From a virus, in the IMG/VR virus record IMGVR_UViG_3300025101_000033, positions 1 through 53,020 of that record: a stretch of 53,020 bases of DNA; one strand, written 5' to 3'. The position numbers and the translations under genes are program-made. Positions 1-7,082 of this stretch are shown in pieces; position 1 is the first letter of the stretch; every line of letters starts with the position of its first letter. A model generated the notes under the pieces. It was not told the origin of the DNA and ran no database searches. It worked only from the letters and a program-made list of their open reading frames with translations.

Positions 1-1188
1 AATGCGATGCTTCTTTTCAATCATCTCAACTTCAGTTGCAGCACCAACTCTAATGACAGCGACTCCAGAGGCAAGACGAGTAATTCTTTCTTGTAACCTT
101 TCGCACTCATGGAGATTTTCTGTCTGCTGGATTTCATTTTTGATCGCAGTAATCCTCGTATCAATTTCTTCCCAATCACCTTTACCTCCAACGATTGTTG
201 TCCATGTCTTTGTAAGAGTCAGAGACTTTGCTTGACCGAAATCGTTTAGCTTTACTTCTCGTAATGCTAGGCCGGATTCTCGTGAAACAAATGTCGCTCC
301 AACAGAAGCAGCCAAGTCTTTTAGAATGTTTCTTCTTTCTTCTCCATACTTTGGTGCACGGACTGCTGCTATTTTCATCGTACCGCGTACAGAATTAGCA
401 ATGAGAGCAGCAAGAGCTTGACCTTCAACATCTGGAGCGACGATAAGCAGGGGCCTTGAGTCTCTCGACGCGATTTCAAGCGTTGGCATGATCTGATCGA
501 CGACTTCAATCTTCTCGTCTGTGATAAGAATGAGTGGATTATCATAGTCTACCGTCCCGTTTCTTTGATTGTTAATAAATTGACTGCTAAGGTATCCAGA
601 ATCAAATCTGAAGCCTTCTATAAGGTCAAGAGTGGTTTGCATGCTTCGAGCTTCTTCAACAAGCACAGAGCCATCCTTGCCCGCTTTGTCGACTGCTGTA
701 GAAATAAGAGTTCCAATCGTTGTATCGTTATTCGCTGAGATTGTGGCAATGTGCCTTATGTCTTCAACGGTCTCGATCGGACGAGACAACTCGTCAAGCT
801 TTTCAACAATTGCATCAACCGCTTTGTTGATTCCTCTCTGAAGCTCCACAGGTGAAACACCGGAGGTCAGATAGCGTTGTCCTTCGGTTAAGATTGCTCT
901 TGCTAGAACTGTGGAAGTAGTCGTACCATCACCGGCAGTTTCCACGGTTTGCTTTGCCGCTTGCTTGATGACTTGCGCTCCAAGGTTTTGAAACGGTCCG
1001 TCAAGCTCAACAAAGTCAGCAATGGTCACACCGTCTTTTGTTAGGACGGGAACGCCTTGTTCTTTGTGAAACAATGCGACGGTTCGCCCTCGAGGTCCAA
1101 GGGTTGCCGATACATTGTCCGCCAAAATGTTGACTCCCTCAACAATCTCTTGATTGAGAGGGGAGCCTTGTTTATAATGTTTTTGCAT
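1..1188 (-). CDS. groEL: GroEL-type chaperonin, C-terminal part beyond left edge
   Basis: The frame stays open for 396 codons from ATG 1188 (GGAGG 6 nt upstream) to base 1, so the C-terminal quarter is missing from the window. It is a group I (Hsp60) chaperonin: the equatorial signature AGDGTTT falls at residues 85-91, with Asp87 at the E. coli ATP-hydrolysis position, and LTKDGVTIA at 50-58 holds the Asp52 equivalent. The second equatorial segment begins near SGVAVIRVGAATEVEM (374-389). Numbering is nearly collinear with bacterial GroEL, so no apical deletion is apparent. A consensus sigma-70 promoter lies at 1216-1244. A GroES-like gene lies at 22892-23182. Its likely role is folding of virion or replication proteins in the infected cell. 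The Asp398 region is off the edge, so ATPase integrity cannot be fully judged. Confidence 0.95.
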   Translation of the reverse strand, partial: MQKHYKQGSPLNQEIVEGVNILADNVSATLGPRGRTVALFHKEQGVPVLTKDGVTIADFVELDGPFQNLGAQVIKQAAKQTVETAGDGTTTSTVLARAILTEGQRYLTSGVSPVELQRGINKAVDAIVEKLDELSRPIETVEDIRHIATISANNDTTIGTLISTAVDKAGKDGSVLVEEARSMQTTLDLIEGFRFDSGYLSSQFINNQRNGTVDYDNPLILITDEKIEVVDQIMPTLEIASRDSRPLLIVAPDVEGQALAALIANSVRGTMKIAAVRAPKYGEERRNILKDLAASVGATFVSRESGLALREVKLNDFGQAKSLTLTKTWTTIVGGKGDWEEIDTRITAIKNEIQQTENLHECERLQERITRLASGVAVIRVGAATEVEMIEKKHRI

Positions 1189-1215
1189 TAAGCCTCCATT
1201 TATGTGTTATAGTAT

Positions 1216-1244
1216 ATTATAACATCAAATGGACGGTTTGTCAA
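1216..1244 (-). promoter_or_regulatory. sigma-70 consensus promoter for groEL
   Basis: On the minus strand, TTGACA (1244-1239), a 17-bp spacer and TATAAT (1221-1216), preceded by TG in the extended -10 position. It sits two bases after the stop codon of the 516-aa gene and 28 nt before the groEL start. Confidence 0.85.
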
Positions 1245-1245
1245 G

Positions 1246-2796
1246 TCATCTCTTGAATTTTTCTTGAATTAATTTTTTAATAAAGTCTTCGGTTATTTTA
1301 TGTTCATTAGTAGATTGAACAGTCTCGTCTTTTTCTTTCTTGAAGGCTGCCATCAAGTTGTTGACTTCGCCTTTGGCGCCATTTAGCTGAGTGATTGTGT
1401 TTGTTCCATCTTCTACAGCTCCGGTGCTCGAATAAATCCTTGCTTGCTCCTCGGCGGATGTCAAAAATTCAAAATACTTTTTGAAAGCATCAAAGGCACT
1501 GACCATAGATTGTTTTTCGTTGTTTATTTTATTTGTAACACCTGCTCTGAACGTTTCCGTTCGTATTCTCGCTAGTCTCAAAAATGTCGATGGGGTGTTG
1601 GCTTGAATCCAGTTGTGAAGGTAGATATCGCTGTCGGACCGGTGGAGTGGCTTAGTCCCTTCCCATTCTACGCCATCTATTTTAAAAGTATCATTGCCTG
1701 GGTCATATGTAACCAATGGAGTGTAGATTTGTAACGCAATTATCTTTCTTGGATCTGAAGATCCCCTTAGCTTGTTGTCGCGTTGCTCTTCGTCTTGTTT
1801 TTTCAAAGCAATTACATATCGCACCCTGACCTCTTGGTTTGCATTCTCTGCTGCCAAAGCCTTAAATCCTGAGATTGCTTGCTTTAGTTCTGCGTTTGCT
1901 GTTGTAAAATACTTTGCAGATCCATAATTGTTATCCACATCTATGAAGTCATAGGCGCCAGCTTTTCCAGCATCCGTCAACTTCTTGCCGGTAGATTGCC
2001 CACCAGATAGTAAAGCCAAAATAGCTTCAAAAAAGTATGCTCCACTGCCGGCATCAAGTTCTTTGACAACGTGATTAAACAAATCTAGAATCATTATTTC
2101 AGTCAGAGTCTGGCTTATTGATTGCCCTTCTGGTAACTCTCCGGAGTCTTTTGCAAAATATTTATCAGAGACTTCAGAGATCTTTTCAAGTCTTGAGACT
2201 ATGTCGGTCTCTGCACCCAAGAAACTTTTTATAATTTGGACGTAATCTTCTGGGAGATCTCCCAGTTCAATTCTTGATGGATCTAAATCTGGAGAAGAAA
2301 CGGATTGAATTCCTTTTGTTCCCTCTTTTCTAAATTCTTCAAAGTTCTTCAAGACCTCTCGAGCCTTTCTTCCTAACTCTTTGATTTTTTTCTCTGCTCC
2401 TTTGGAGTTTAGGAAAATGTATGTAACTTTTGCGTGATCTTTTTTTGCATTGGAGATGCCTCTGCCCCCTTTGCTATTCCTTTCGGCTTTGTCTTTCACT
2501 TTTTTCAAGTTGGCTGGAGACATTTGACCCAATTTAGTAAAATAAATCAAAGCATGCTGCACATCAGCTGAGACTCTTTCCGGATCTTTGATGAGTTCCT
2601 GTAGATCGTTTACATCAATCTCATCAATTTCTTTTGCTTGGCCTGCTATGAGATTCATACCGTTCATAAACGATGATGTGGTCACTGCTTTTGTTTCCGG
2701 GGCGTCTTCGGTACCTCTGAAGAAGTCCAATGCCGAAGGTTTTAACGCATTTTCAATCAACTTCTTTAAATCTTCTTTTTTAACTTTCTTAGTCAT
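1246..2796 (-). CDS. 516-aa protein with capsid-targeting-like N-terminus
   Basis: No family recognised. I start it at ATG 2796 (GGAGAG 10 nt upstream) rather than at an in-frame TTG two codons earlier. Residues 1-18 (MTKKVKKEDLKKLIENAL) are a basic amphipathic helix with LIE, matching the N-terminal peptide shared by other proteins here that I read as a head-targeting/prohead cleavage signal. The rest is soluble, mixed and Lys/Glu-rich, with no membrane segment. The C-terminal residues (ITEDFIKKLIQEKFKR) again resemble the signal helix. It overlaps the upstream endolysin by 8 bp and precedes the groEL promoter. A large internal head protein, comparable in concept to T4 Alt, is possible, but I see no ADP-ribosyltransferase motif. 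Confidence 0.8.
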   Translation of the reverse strand: MTKKVKKEDLKKLIENALKPSALDFFRGTEDAPETKAVTTSSFMNGMNLIAGQAKEIDEIDVNDLQELIKDPERVSADVQHALIYFTKLGQMSPANLKKVKDKAERNSKGGRGISNAKKDHAKVTYIFLNSKGAEKKIKELGRKAREVLKNFEEFRKEGTKGIQSVSSPDLDPSRIELGDLPEDYVQIIKSFLGAETDIVSRLEKISEVSDKYFAKDSGELPEGQSISQTLTEIMILDLFNHVVKELDAGSGAYFFEAILALLSGGQSTGKKLTDAGKAGAYDFIDVDNNYGSAKYFTTANAELKQAISGFKALAAENANQEVRVRYVIALKKQDEEQRDNKLRGSSDPRKIIALQIYTPLVTYDPGNDTFKIDGVEWEGTKPLHRSDSDIYLHNWIQANTPSTFLRLARIRTETFRAGVTNKINNEKQSMVSAFDAFKKYFEFLTSAEEQARIYSSTGAVEDGTNTITQLNGAKGEVNNLMAAFKKEKDETVQSTNEHKITEDFIKKLIQEKFKR

Positions 2797-3685
2797 TTTC
2801 AATGCTCTCCAAAATTGCTTTTAAATCAAGACCGGCACAATCGATCTTTCCTTTCTTTAAATGATAGTGGCTTATAAAGCCTTCAAATTTGCCATCAGCG
2901 CATTTTTTGCTTACGGTAGTGTTTGTATCCCCCGAACGACCCAAGGGAGCTTTAAGAGGTATTCCCGTGGCTTTATGGACGGCTTTCATGAGGGCCTTCA
3001 AGGCTTCGATCTGTACAGGGTAGAATCCCGTAAATGGATCAAGAGTTTTACCATGAACAACAGCATCGTCAACAATCGGTCGTTCATCTAATCCGTTCTT
3101 TGTGTACCAGTTCTGGTACTTTGGGTAGTAAGCGTTGGCAATCTCAACTCCAACAGACTTATCGTTCCACATTTTACCGCCGGCATGCCATGCAATATCG
3201 TTCATGTCCATGAATTGATAGATCGTTCCGTCGTTGTCAATTGCAAAGTGCACAGAGATTCCTCGCTTTTGAAGAACCTTGTGACATGACTTCGAGGACA
3301 AACATACATCCCAATGACAAACAAAAAAAGACGGGTTCCGCTCTCCGGTATGCTTTCTAAAGCCTTTCGAGAGTTTCAATCCGTCTCCTTCAAAGAACAA
3401 CTTGACCTTAGGCCAGTCGATCTCAAAGTAATCTCCGTTAGAGATAATAAACTTTTGACCCGGTGTTGCATCTGTTGGACGAAAGTCTTCCAAGTCAGCC
3501 ATTCTTTCATTGTAGATTACACGGAAAGTGCCCGGACCACAAAGTCCGTCGGCACCCATTCCGTTTTTCTTTTGATATTTCATAATTGCTTCAGCGAGGT
3601 CATCATCAAATTCCTCACAGCCAAACCAGTGCGGTTCCCAGCCCAGCCTCATCGCTGAGTTTTCATTATAAAAATCTTTATCCAT
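2789..3685 (-). CDS. endolysin: N-acetylmuramoyl-L-alanine amidase with N-terminal cell-wall-binding domain
   Basis: 298 aa. Residues about 10-60 form a PG_binding_1-like repeat (DDDLAEAIMKYQKKNGMGADGLCGPGTF). Residues about 115-285 are an Amidase_2 (T7-lysozyme-like) domain: FVCHWD with zinc ligand His124, IAWHAGG at 165-170, GVEIANAYYP at 179-188, and SHYHLKKGKIDC with His273 and Cys283 as probable remaining ligands. It cleaves the amide bond between N-acetylmuramic acid and L-alanine in the host wall to release progeny. There is no signal peptide, so a holin is needed; membrane-protein candidates lie far away near 14-15 kb. The start has GAGG 6 nt upstream, and the 5' end overlaps clpP by 8 bp. 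Confidence 0.93.
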   Translation of the reverse strand: MDKDFYNENSAMRLGWEPHWFGCEEFDDDLAEAIMKYQKKNGMGADGLCGPGTFRVIYNERMADLEDFRPTDATPGQKFIISNGDYFEIDWPKVKLFFEGDGLKLSKGFRKHTGERNPSFFVCHWDVCLSSKSCHKVLQKRGISVHFAIDNDGTIYQFMDMNDIAWHAGGKMWNDKSVGVEIANAYYPKYQNWYTKNGLDERPIVDDAVVHGKTLDPFTGFYPVQIEALKALMKAVHKATGIPLKAPLGRSGDTNTTVSKKCADGKFEGFISHYHLKKGKIDCAGLDLKAILESIEND

Positions 3686-4340
3686 TCCAAACCTCGTCTG
3701 CTAGGCCCTTCTCTATTGCTTCTTCTGAAGACAAATAGACGTTAACTTTCCTGTTAATTAGTGTCTGTATTTGTCTTTTTGTCATTGAAGTTTCGTCAGA
3801 CATAGCCTGAATGTATGATTCTTGTAAGCCGGCCATTTGTTCCATCTCGTTTTGCAGATTGTGAAGCTCTCCAACGTGACCTCCATTAACCGCATGAAGC
3901 ATTACTCGCGAGTGTTTTCCTAAAAATCTCTTACCCTTTGTACCGGCTGAGAGCAAAAGCGTTCCGGCAGACATAACTTTGCCGAGACCGATTGTTTGAA
4001 TGTCGCAATGTTGCTTGCAGAAATTCATTACATCATAGATGGCAAACATTTCATCTGCTGATCCACCATAGGTATTGATGTACAACTTAATGTCTTCAGC
4101 TTTTTCTTCATCTTCTTCTTTTGTTTGAGCTAGCACCAAAAGAGCAGAGATTAAGTCTGCCGTCTTTTCTTCGTTAACATCACCTACGAACATGATGGAG
4201 CGTTCTTCTGGCCCTCCAGCGCCGGCACCGCCTCCTAAGAGGTCCGCCAAGGACATTTGTTTTGATTCTTCTTCTGATTCGCATACTTCCTCTTCTTTGC
4301 TTTTTTTTGTTTTCTTTTTATCTTTTCCAAGTCTGAACAT
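3678..4340 (-). CDS. clpP: ClpP-like serine peptidase (S14) with Asp-to-Asn change in the apparent triad
   Basis: 220 aa. After a charged, Lys/Glu-rich N-terminal extension of about 45 residues comes a ClpP fold: INTYGGSADEMFAIYD (88-103), nucleophile Ser124 in GKVMSAGTLLLSAG, and His149 in RVMLHAVNGG. The Ser-His spacing of 25 equals that of E. coli ClpP. The third member should fall near the ERDRFLS segment; here it reads KVNVYLS, so the aligned residue is Asn200. No ClpX-type ATPase is seen in the window. Roles to consider are head-maturation protease (S14-type prohead proteases exist), degradation of host factors, or an inactive scaffold. Its neighbours are the endolysin and an acidic structural-type protein. 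The start has GGGAG 5 nt upstream. Confidence 0.9.
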   Translation of the reverse strand: MFRLGKDKKKTKKSKEEEVCESEEESKQMSLADLLGGGAGAGGPEERSIMFVGDVNEEKTADLISALLVLAQTKEEDEEKAEDIKLYINTYGGSADEMFAIYDVMNFCKQHCDIQTIGLGKVMSAGTLLLSAGTKGKRFLGKHSRVMLHAVNGGHVGELHNLQNEMEQMAGLQESYIQAMSDETSMTKRQIQTLINRKVNVYLSSEEAIEKGLADEVWNG

Positions 4341-4360
4341 ACTTTCTCCCGTGTTCTAAT

Positions 4361-4386
4361 AAAAAAGGAGAGGACTAAGCCTCTCC
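4361..4386 (-). terminator. Rho-independent terminator or 5' leader hairpin before clpP
   Basis: Read on the minus strand: GGAGAGG, a 6-nt loop, CCTCTCC, then six T. It lies only about 4 nt downstream of the -10 box at 4390-4395, so it is either the terminator of the upstream 176-aa gene or the very 5' end of the clpP transcript. Confidence 0.7.
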
Positions 4387-4389
4387 ATT

Positions 4390-4418
4390 AATATAACATG
4401 ATTTGCATCAATTGTCAA
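4390..4418 (-). promoter_or_regulatory. sigma-70 promoter for clpP and endolysin
   Basis: TTGACA (4418-4413), 17-bp spacer, TATATT (4395-4390) with TG one base before it. It overlaps no coding region and points at clpP. Confidence 0.75.
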
Positions 4419-4427
4419 GAAAATTTA

Positions 4428-4958
4428 TTATCTTCTTCGACCCAAAGCACGATTCAATTTTGCTTCGTGCAGTTTTGCTTCTTTTAATCGACGAGCAACG
4501 CGAGTTGCAACCTCTTCAACAATCTCGGTGTTTGAAGGAACATAAGAGATTCCAGCAAGAGCTTCCATAATGTCTTCTTCGTCTAGAACTTCACCGCCTT
4601 CTTCGGGCATTCCGCCTTCTTCTGGTGGCATTTCACCTTCTTCGTCAGCCATTCCGCCCATTTCAGCTTCAAGTCTTTTACCAAGTTCAATGAGAACCTC
4701 GGCTTCTTCTTCTGTGAGTTGCATGCCTTCGCCCATGTCGCCTTCCATGTCTTCCATGTCAGACTCAGGAGGCATTTCTTCTTCACCTTCTTGCTCGCTC
4801 ATGTACTCTTTCATTTCGTCCTCTTCAGTTTCGTAGAGGCCTTCTTCCATCTTATCTTCTTCTTTTTCTTCCTTGTAGGACATTTCATTGATCGGACTGA
4901 TGTTCGCAAGAGATTGGAATCGGCGAACAGCGGCCTCGTTTAAAAGTTTTTTAGCCAT
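4428..4958 (-). CDS. highly acidic 176-aa protein with head-targeting-like N-terminus
   Basis: Starts MAKKLLNEAAVRRFQSLA; two N-terminal x-x-E sites (LLNE, PINE at about 21-24) suit prohead protease cleavage. Residues 27-130 are strongly acidic and Met/Gly/Pro-rich (EEGEMPPEEGGMPEEGGE). The last 40 residues are a basic helical tail (VATRVARRLKEAKLHEAKLNRALGRRR). An acidic body with a basic C-terminal helix is typical of phage scaffold or prohead-core components, and similar N-termini occur in marine T4-like phages as far as I recall. An overlapping acidic reading frame exists only because of the repetitive GAA/GAG codons. The start has AAGGAG 9 nt upstream. Confidence 0.82.
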   Translation of the reverse strand: MAKKLLNEAAVRRFQSLANISPINEMSYKEEKEEDKMEEGLYETEEDEMKEYMSEQEGEEEMPPESDMEDMEGDMGEGMQLTEEEAEVLIELGKRLEAEMGGMADEEGEMPPEEGGMPEEGGEVLDEEDIMEALAGISYVPSNTEIVEEVATRVARRLKEAKLHEAKLNRALGRRR

Positions 4959-5002
4959 AGTTTTGATCTCCTTAATAAAAAACGTTTTTTACCTTTTAAA
5001 TA

Positions 5003-5025
5003 GGCTCTTAATTCATAAAAGAGCC
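5003..5025 (-). terminator. possible weak terminator or processing hairpin
   Basis: GGCTCTT, 9-nt loop, AAGAGCC on the minus strand, 8 nt after the stop of the ribbon-helix-helix gene; it is followed by TATTTAAAAGG rather than a clean T tract. A 14-nt palindrome of six A, CG and six T lies at about 4979-4990. Confidence 0.4.
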
Positions 5026-5033
5026 CATGAAAT

Positions 5034-5366
5034 TTAAATTTCTGGATGGTCTTCTTCAATGATGTCGAAAATGTTTTGAATGTCGTCAAAGTCAATACCA
5101 AGATCTTCCATGGTTTTATCGGATTCTTCTCGATCTTTTTTTGCTGTTTTAACATCCTTTTTCGAAAACTTATCAGATGTTTCGCGGTAATGATCCATGA
5201 ATTGCTCCATCGTTGGATGCCCTTCGAGCAAACCATTCGCACAGGCCCTTACAAACTCTGACATTGAAATCTTCAAATAATCAAGTCTTACTTTTAATTG
5301 AACATGTTGTTGATCGTTCATGTATACATAAACGCGTTTTGCGTTCTCGAGATTTTTTTTCGACAT
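5034..5366 (-). CDS. putative ribbon-helix-helix DNA-binding protein
   Basis: 110 aa from ATG 5366, chosen because GGAAGG lies 5 nt upstream; longer in-frame starts run into the dUTPase gene. Residues about 10-45 (RVYVYMNDQQHVQLKVRL, then DYLKISMSEFVRACANGLL) give a beta strand followed by two helices, the pattern of MetJ/Arc-type repressors. The C-terminal half is charged and ends in an acidic helix (DFDDIQNIFDIIEEDHPEI). It could be a phage transcriptional regulator. It is adjacent to dut and separated from it by one base. Confidence 0.7.
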   Translation of the reverse strand: MSKKNLENAKRVYVYMNDQQHVQLKVRLDYLKISMSEFVRACANGLLEGHPTMEQFMDHYRETSDKFSKKDVKTAKKDREESDKTMEDLGIDFDDIQNIFDIIEEDHPEI

Positions 5367-5367
5367 T

Positions 5368-5784
5368 TTACCTTCCTGTTGATCCATACCCTCCGGATCC
5401 ACGTTCTGTTGGAGTAAGATCTTCAACTTCAACAAAATGAATTTTAGGGTGGGGCATGATAATTAGTTGCCCAACTCTATCTCCAATCTCATATTCTTTT
5501 TGATAAGGCGATAAGGTATACTTAAGCATTATCTCGCCGCGATAGCCTGAATCGATAACGCCAACACAATTTGTCAACCTTTGCCCGGTTTTGTATACTG
5601 ACGATCTTGGAAACAAAAGCCCAACGTGCCATGGTGGAATCTCAATTGCCAAACCAGTCTTGTAAGTAAGTGTGCCGTTGTCGGCAACAACTTCAACCGC
5701 AGTAAGGTCCAGTCCGGCGTCTCCACTCTTTGCGTATTTTGGAATAATCGCGTCCGCATGTAGTCTTTTAATTTTCACGTTCAT
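5368..5784 (-). CDS. dut: dUTPase (deoxyuridine 5'-triphosphate nucleotidohydrolase)
   Basis: 138 aa, normal length for the trimeric family, with all five motifs in order: SGDAGLDL (I), PRSSVYKTG (II), GVIDSGYRGEI with the catalytic Asp (III), RVGQLIIMP (IV) and the C-terminal RGSGGYGSTG that closes over the active site (V). It converts dUTP to dUMP and pyrophosphate, keeping uracil out of phage DNA and feeding the flavin-dependent thymidylate synthase encoded at 21449-22150. Start is ATG 5784 with AAAGGAGA upstream; it shares one base (TAATG) with the stop of the upstream gene. Confidence 0.96.
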   Translation of the reverse strand: MNVKIKRLHADAIIPKYAKSGDAGLDLTAVEVVADNGTLTYKTGLAIEIPPWHVGLLFPRSSVYKTGQRLTNCVGVIDSGYRGEIMLKYTLSPYQKEYEIGDRVGQLIIMPHPKIHFVEVEDLTPTERGSGGYGSTGR

Positions 5785-6278
5785 TATATTTCTCCTTTGC
5801 ATCTTCCGCATTTTGTTTCTTGCCAGCCTTTATTCGATGTGGAGGCTGGTGATCCACATTTATCACATGTACATCCGGACATTTCTTCTGCAAAATCAAT
5901 TATAGCATCCACAACATCATCATGGCGATTTACATAAAATCGAAGAGTTCCGTATTTTTCTTTTACTTGTACTGCTTCGATTTGCGGTCTTCGTTTGATT
6001 TTTTCTTTTGTTTTTTGAACTTGCCTTTCCCAATATGTAATGTTATCTATTTCGTTTTTGGCTCTTGATTCTTCTAGGAATCTTTGAAATCGTATTAAAT
6101 TCTCTCTTGGTGAGTCTACATGGGACTGGATTTGGGCACAAAGAGTGTCGAGAATGTTAAACCATCCATCGCCACAGGCAATACCCCAACACATTGAAGT
6201 CTGGGTCATGTCCAAATCTTTTTGTACAAAAATTTTCGGATACTTCTCGAACAGTTTATTCTGCAGCGCTGCTTTCAT
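5784..6278 (-). CDS. phage protein with C-terminal zinc ribbon
   Basis: 164 aa. I use ATG 6278 (AAGGAG 8 nt upstream); the ATG two codons before is too close to the Shine-Dalgarno. The N-terminal half holds GDGWFNILDTLCAQIQSHV followed by a charged helix; then comes VQVKEKYGTLRFYVNRHDD and finally CTCDKCGSPAS...ETKCGRCKGE, a four-Cys zinc ribbon. This architecture recurs in hypothetical proteins of many phages, with no function known to me. Confidence 0.8.
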   Translation of the reverse strand: MKAALQNKLFEKYPKIFVQKDLDMTQTSMCWGIACGDGWFNILDTLCAQIQSHVDSPRENLIRFQRFLEESRAKNEIDNITYWERQVQKTKEKIKRRPQIEAVQVKEKYGTLRFYVNRHDDVVDAIIDFAEEMSGCTCDKCGSPASTSNKGWQETKCGRCKGEI

Positions 6279-6516
6279 TCTCATTCTCCTTGGAGAGGGT
6301 CGTGGCAAGAGCATCCAATTTTACAAATGTTGCTCTAAGTTTGTTCATTGCTTCTTCGATCTGTTCTTTGCTAAGGTCTCCGTACTCTTCTTGTTCATAG
6401 CCTTCCAACATGTAATTAAACAATTCAGAGCATGCCCAAGCGGCAACGCCTAAATCTGCTATTGTTAATCTAGCAGTTTCTTCGGTTTGTTCGTTACTTA
6501 TTTCCATTGCTGTCAT
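6256..6516 (-). CDS. small acidic hypothetical protein
   Basis: 86 aa, helical and Glu-rich, with no membrane segment or recognisable motif. GGAG precedes ATG 6516, which overlaps the upstream stop by 4 nt (ATGA), so translation is probably coupled. The downstream gene starts inside its 3' end. Confidence 0.7.
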   Translation of the reverse strand: MTAMEISNEQTEETARLTIADLGVAAWACSELFNYMLEGYEQEEYGDLSKEQIEEAMNKLRATFVKLDALATTLSKENENESSAAE

Positions 6517-6716
6517 GCCGCATCTCCTAAGGACACAGAGGGTGCCCTTTGAACGTAATCAACAGCATGTTCAATGTCGGTGAATTGTGTCACAATTGGC
6601 TTGTCGCCGCCGGTATAAATTAAGACAGAATCGTTCCCCATCCTAATGCTAGCTATGTTGTTTACATTAATTGCAACGGGCTCTCCCCATTTAGTTTGTA
6701 TGTTTATAAATCTCAT
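6513..6716 (-). CDS. small beta-rich protein, FlbD-like in outline
   Basis: 67 aa. The pattern INVNNIASIRMGNDSVLIYTG, then a polar segment and TDIEHAVDYVQRA, resembles the short strand-helix layout of FlbD/LytTR-like small proteins, but similarity is weak. GGGAG lies upstream of ATG 6716. It is part of a chain of tightly spaced small genes transcribed from the promoter at 7053-7081. Confidence 0.7.
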   Translation of the reverse strand: MRFINIQTKWGEPVAINVNNIASIRMGNDSVLIYTGGDKPIVTQFTDIEHAVDYVQRAPSVSLGDAA

Positions 6717-6717
6717 T

Positions 6718-7023
6718 TTATACTCCCTTTTCTTTTAGTGCTTCGACCATGTCAATCAACGCTGACATGTCTGTATCATCTTTTGCTAAGCGATAAGCCT
6801 TGACAGCTAGCGAGATCTCTTGTTTTGTAAGCCAGCCGTTCTCAACATAGTTTGCTTTTAGGTCTCGCTTTTGTTCTTTGAAAGGCTCCATGGCATCCTC
6901 GAGTGCTTTCATACTATCAAGGTAATCAGCCATGTGCTCTTCTTTTGTTTTTGCATCGTCAGCTTTCTCGACGATTGCGATTGGTGTTGTGGCATTTATG
7001 CCTGATACGAATTCAAAACTCAT
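6718..7023 (-). CDS. small helical hypothetical protein
   Basis: 101 aa. A helical hairpin (EEHMADYLDSMKALEDAMEP to KEQKRDLKANYVENG) is followed by LTKQEISLAVKAYRLAKDD. The layout is reminiscent of small T4-type dsDNA-binding proteins such as DsbA, but I would not assign it on this basis. First gene behind a consensus sigma-70 promoter, with CGGAGG before ATG 7023. Confidence 0.7.
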   Translation of the reverse strand: MSFEFVSGINATTPIAIVEKADDAKTKEEHMADYLDSMKALEDAMEPFKEQKRDLKANYVENGWLTKQEISLAVKAYRLAKDDTDMSALIDMVEALKEKGV

Positions 7024-7052
7024 AATCCCTCCGTTGTTTTGAGTATAGTTAT

Positions 7053-7081
7053 ATTATAACATGTTTTGTTTAATTTGTCAA
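7053..7081 (-). promoter_or_regulatory. sigma-70 consensus promoter
   Basis: TTGACA (7081-7076), 17-bp spacer, TATAAT (7058-7053), extended TG before the -10. Drives the small-gene/dUTPase chain starting at 7023. Confidence 0.85.
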
Positions 7082-7082
7082 G

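Noticed and set aside
2-841. Plus-strand open frames across the left edge
   Set aside because: They are antisense to groEL, whose conserved motifs are clear on the minus strand.
4570-4836. Ser/Pro-rich plus-strand open frame
   Set aside because: Antisense shadow of the repetitive acidic gene at 4428-4958 (GAA/GAG codons read as TTC/CTC); no ribosome site.
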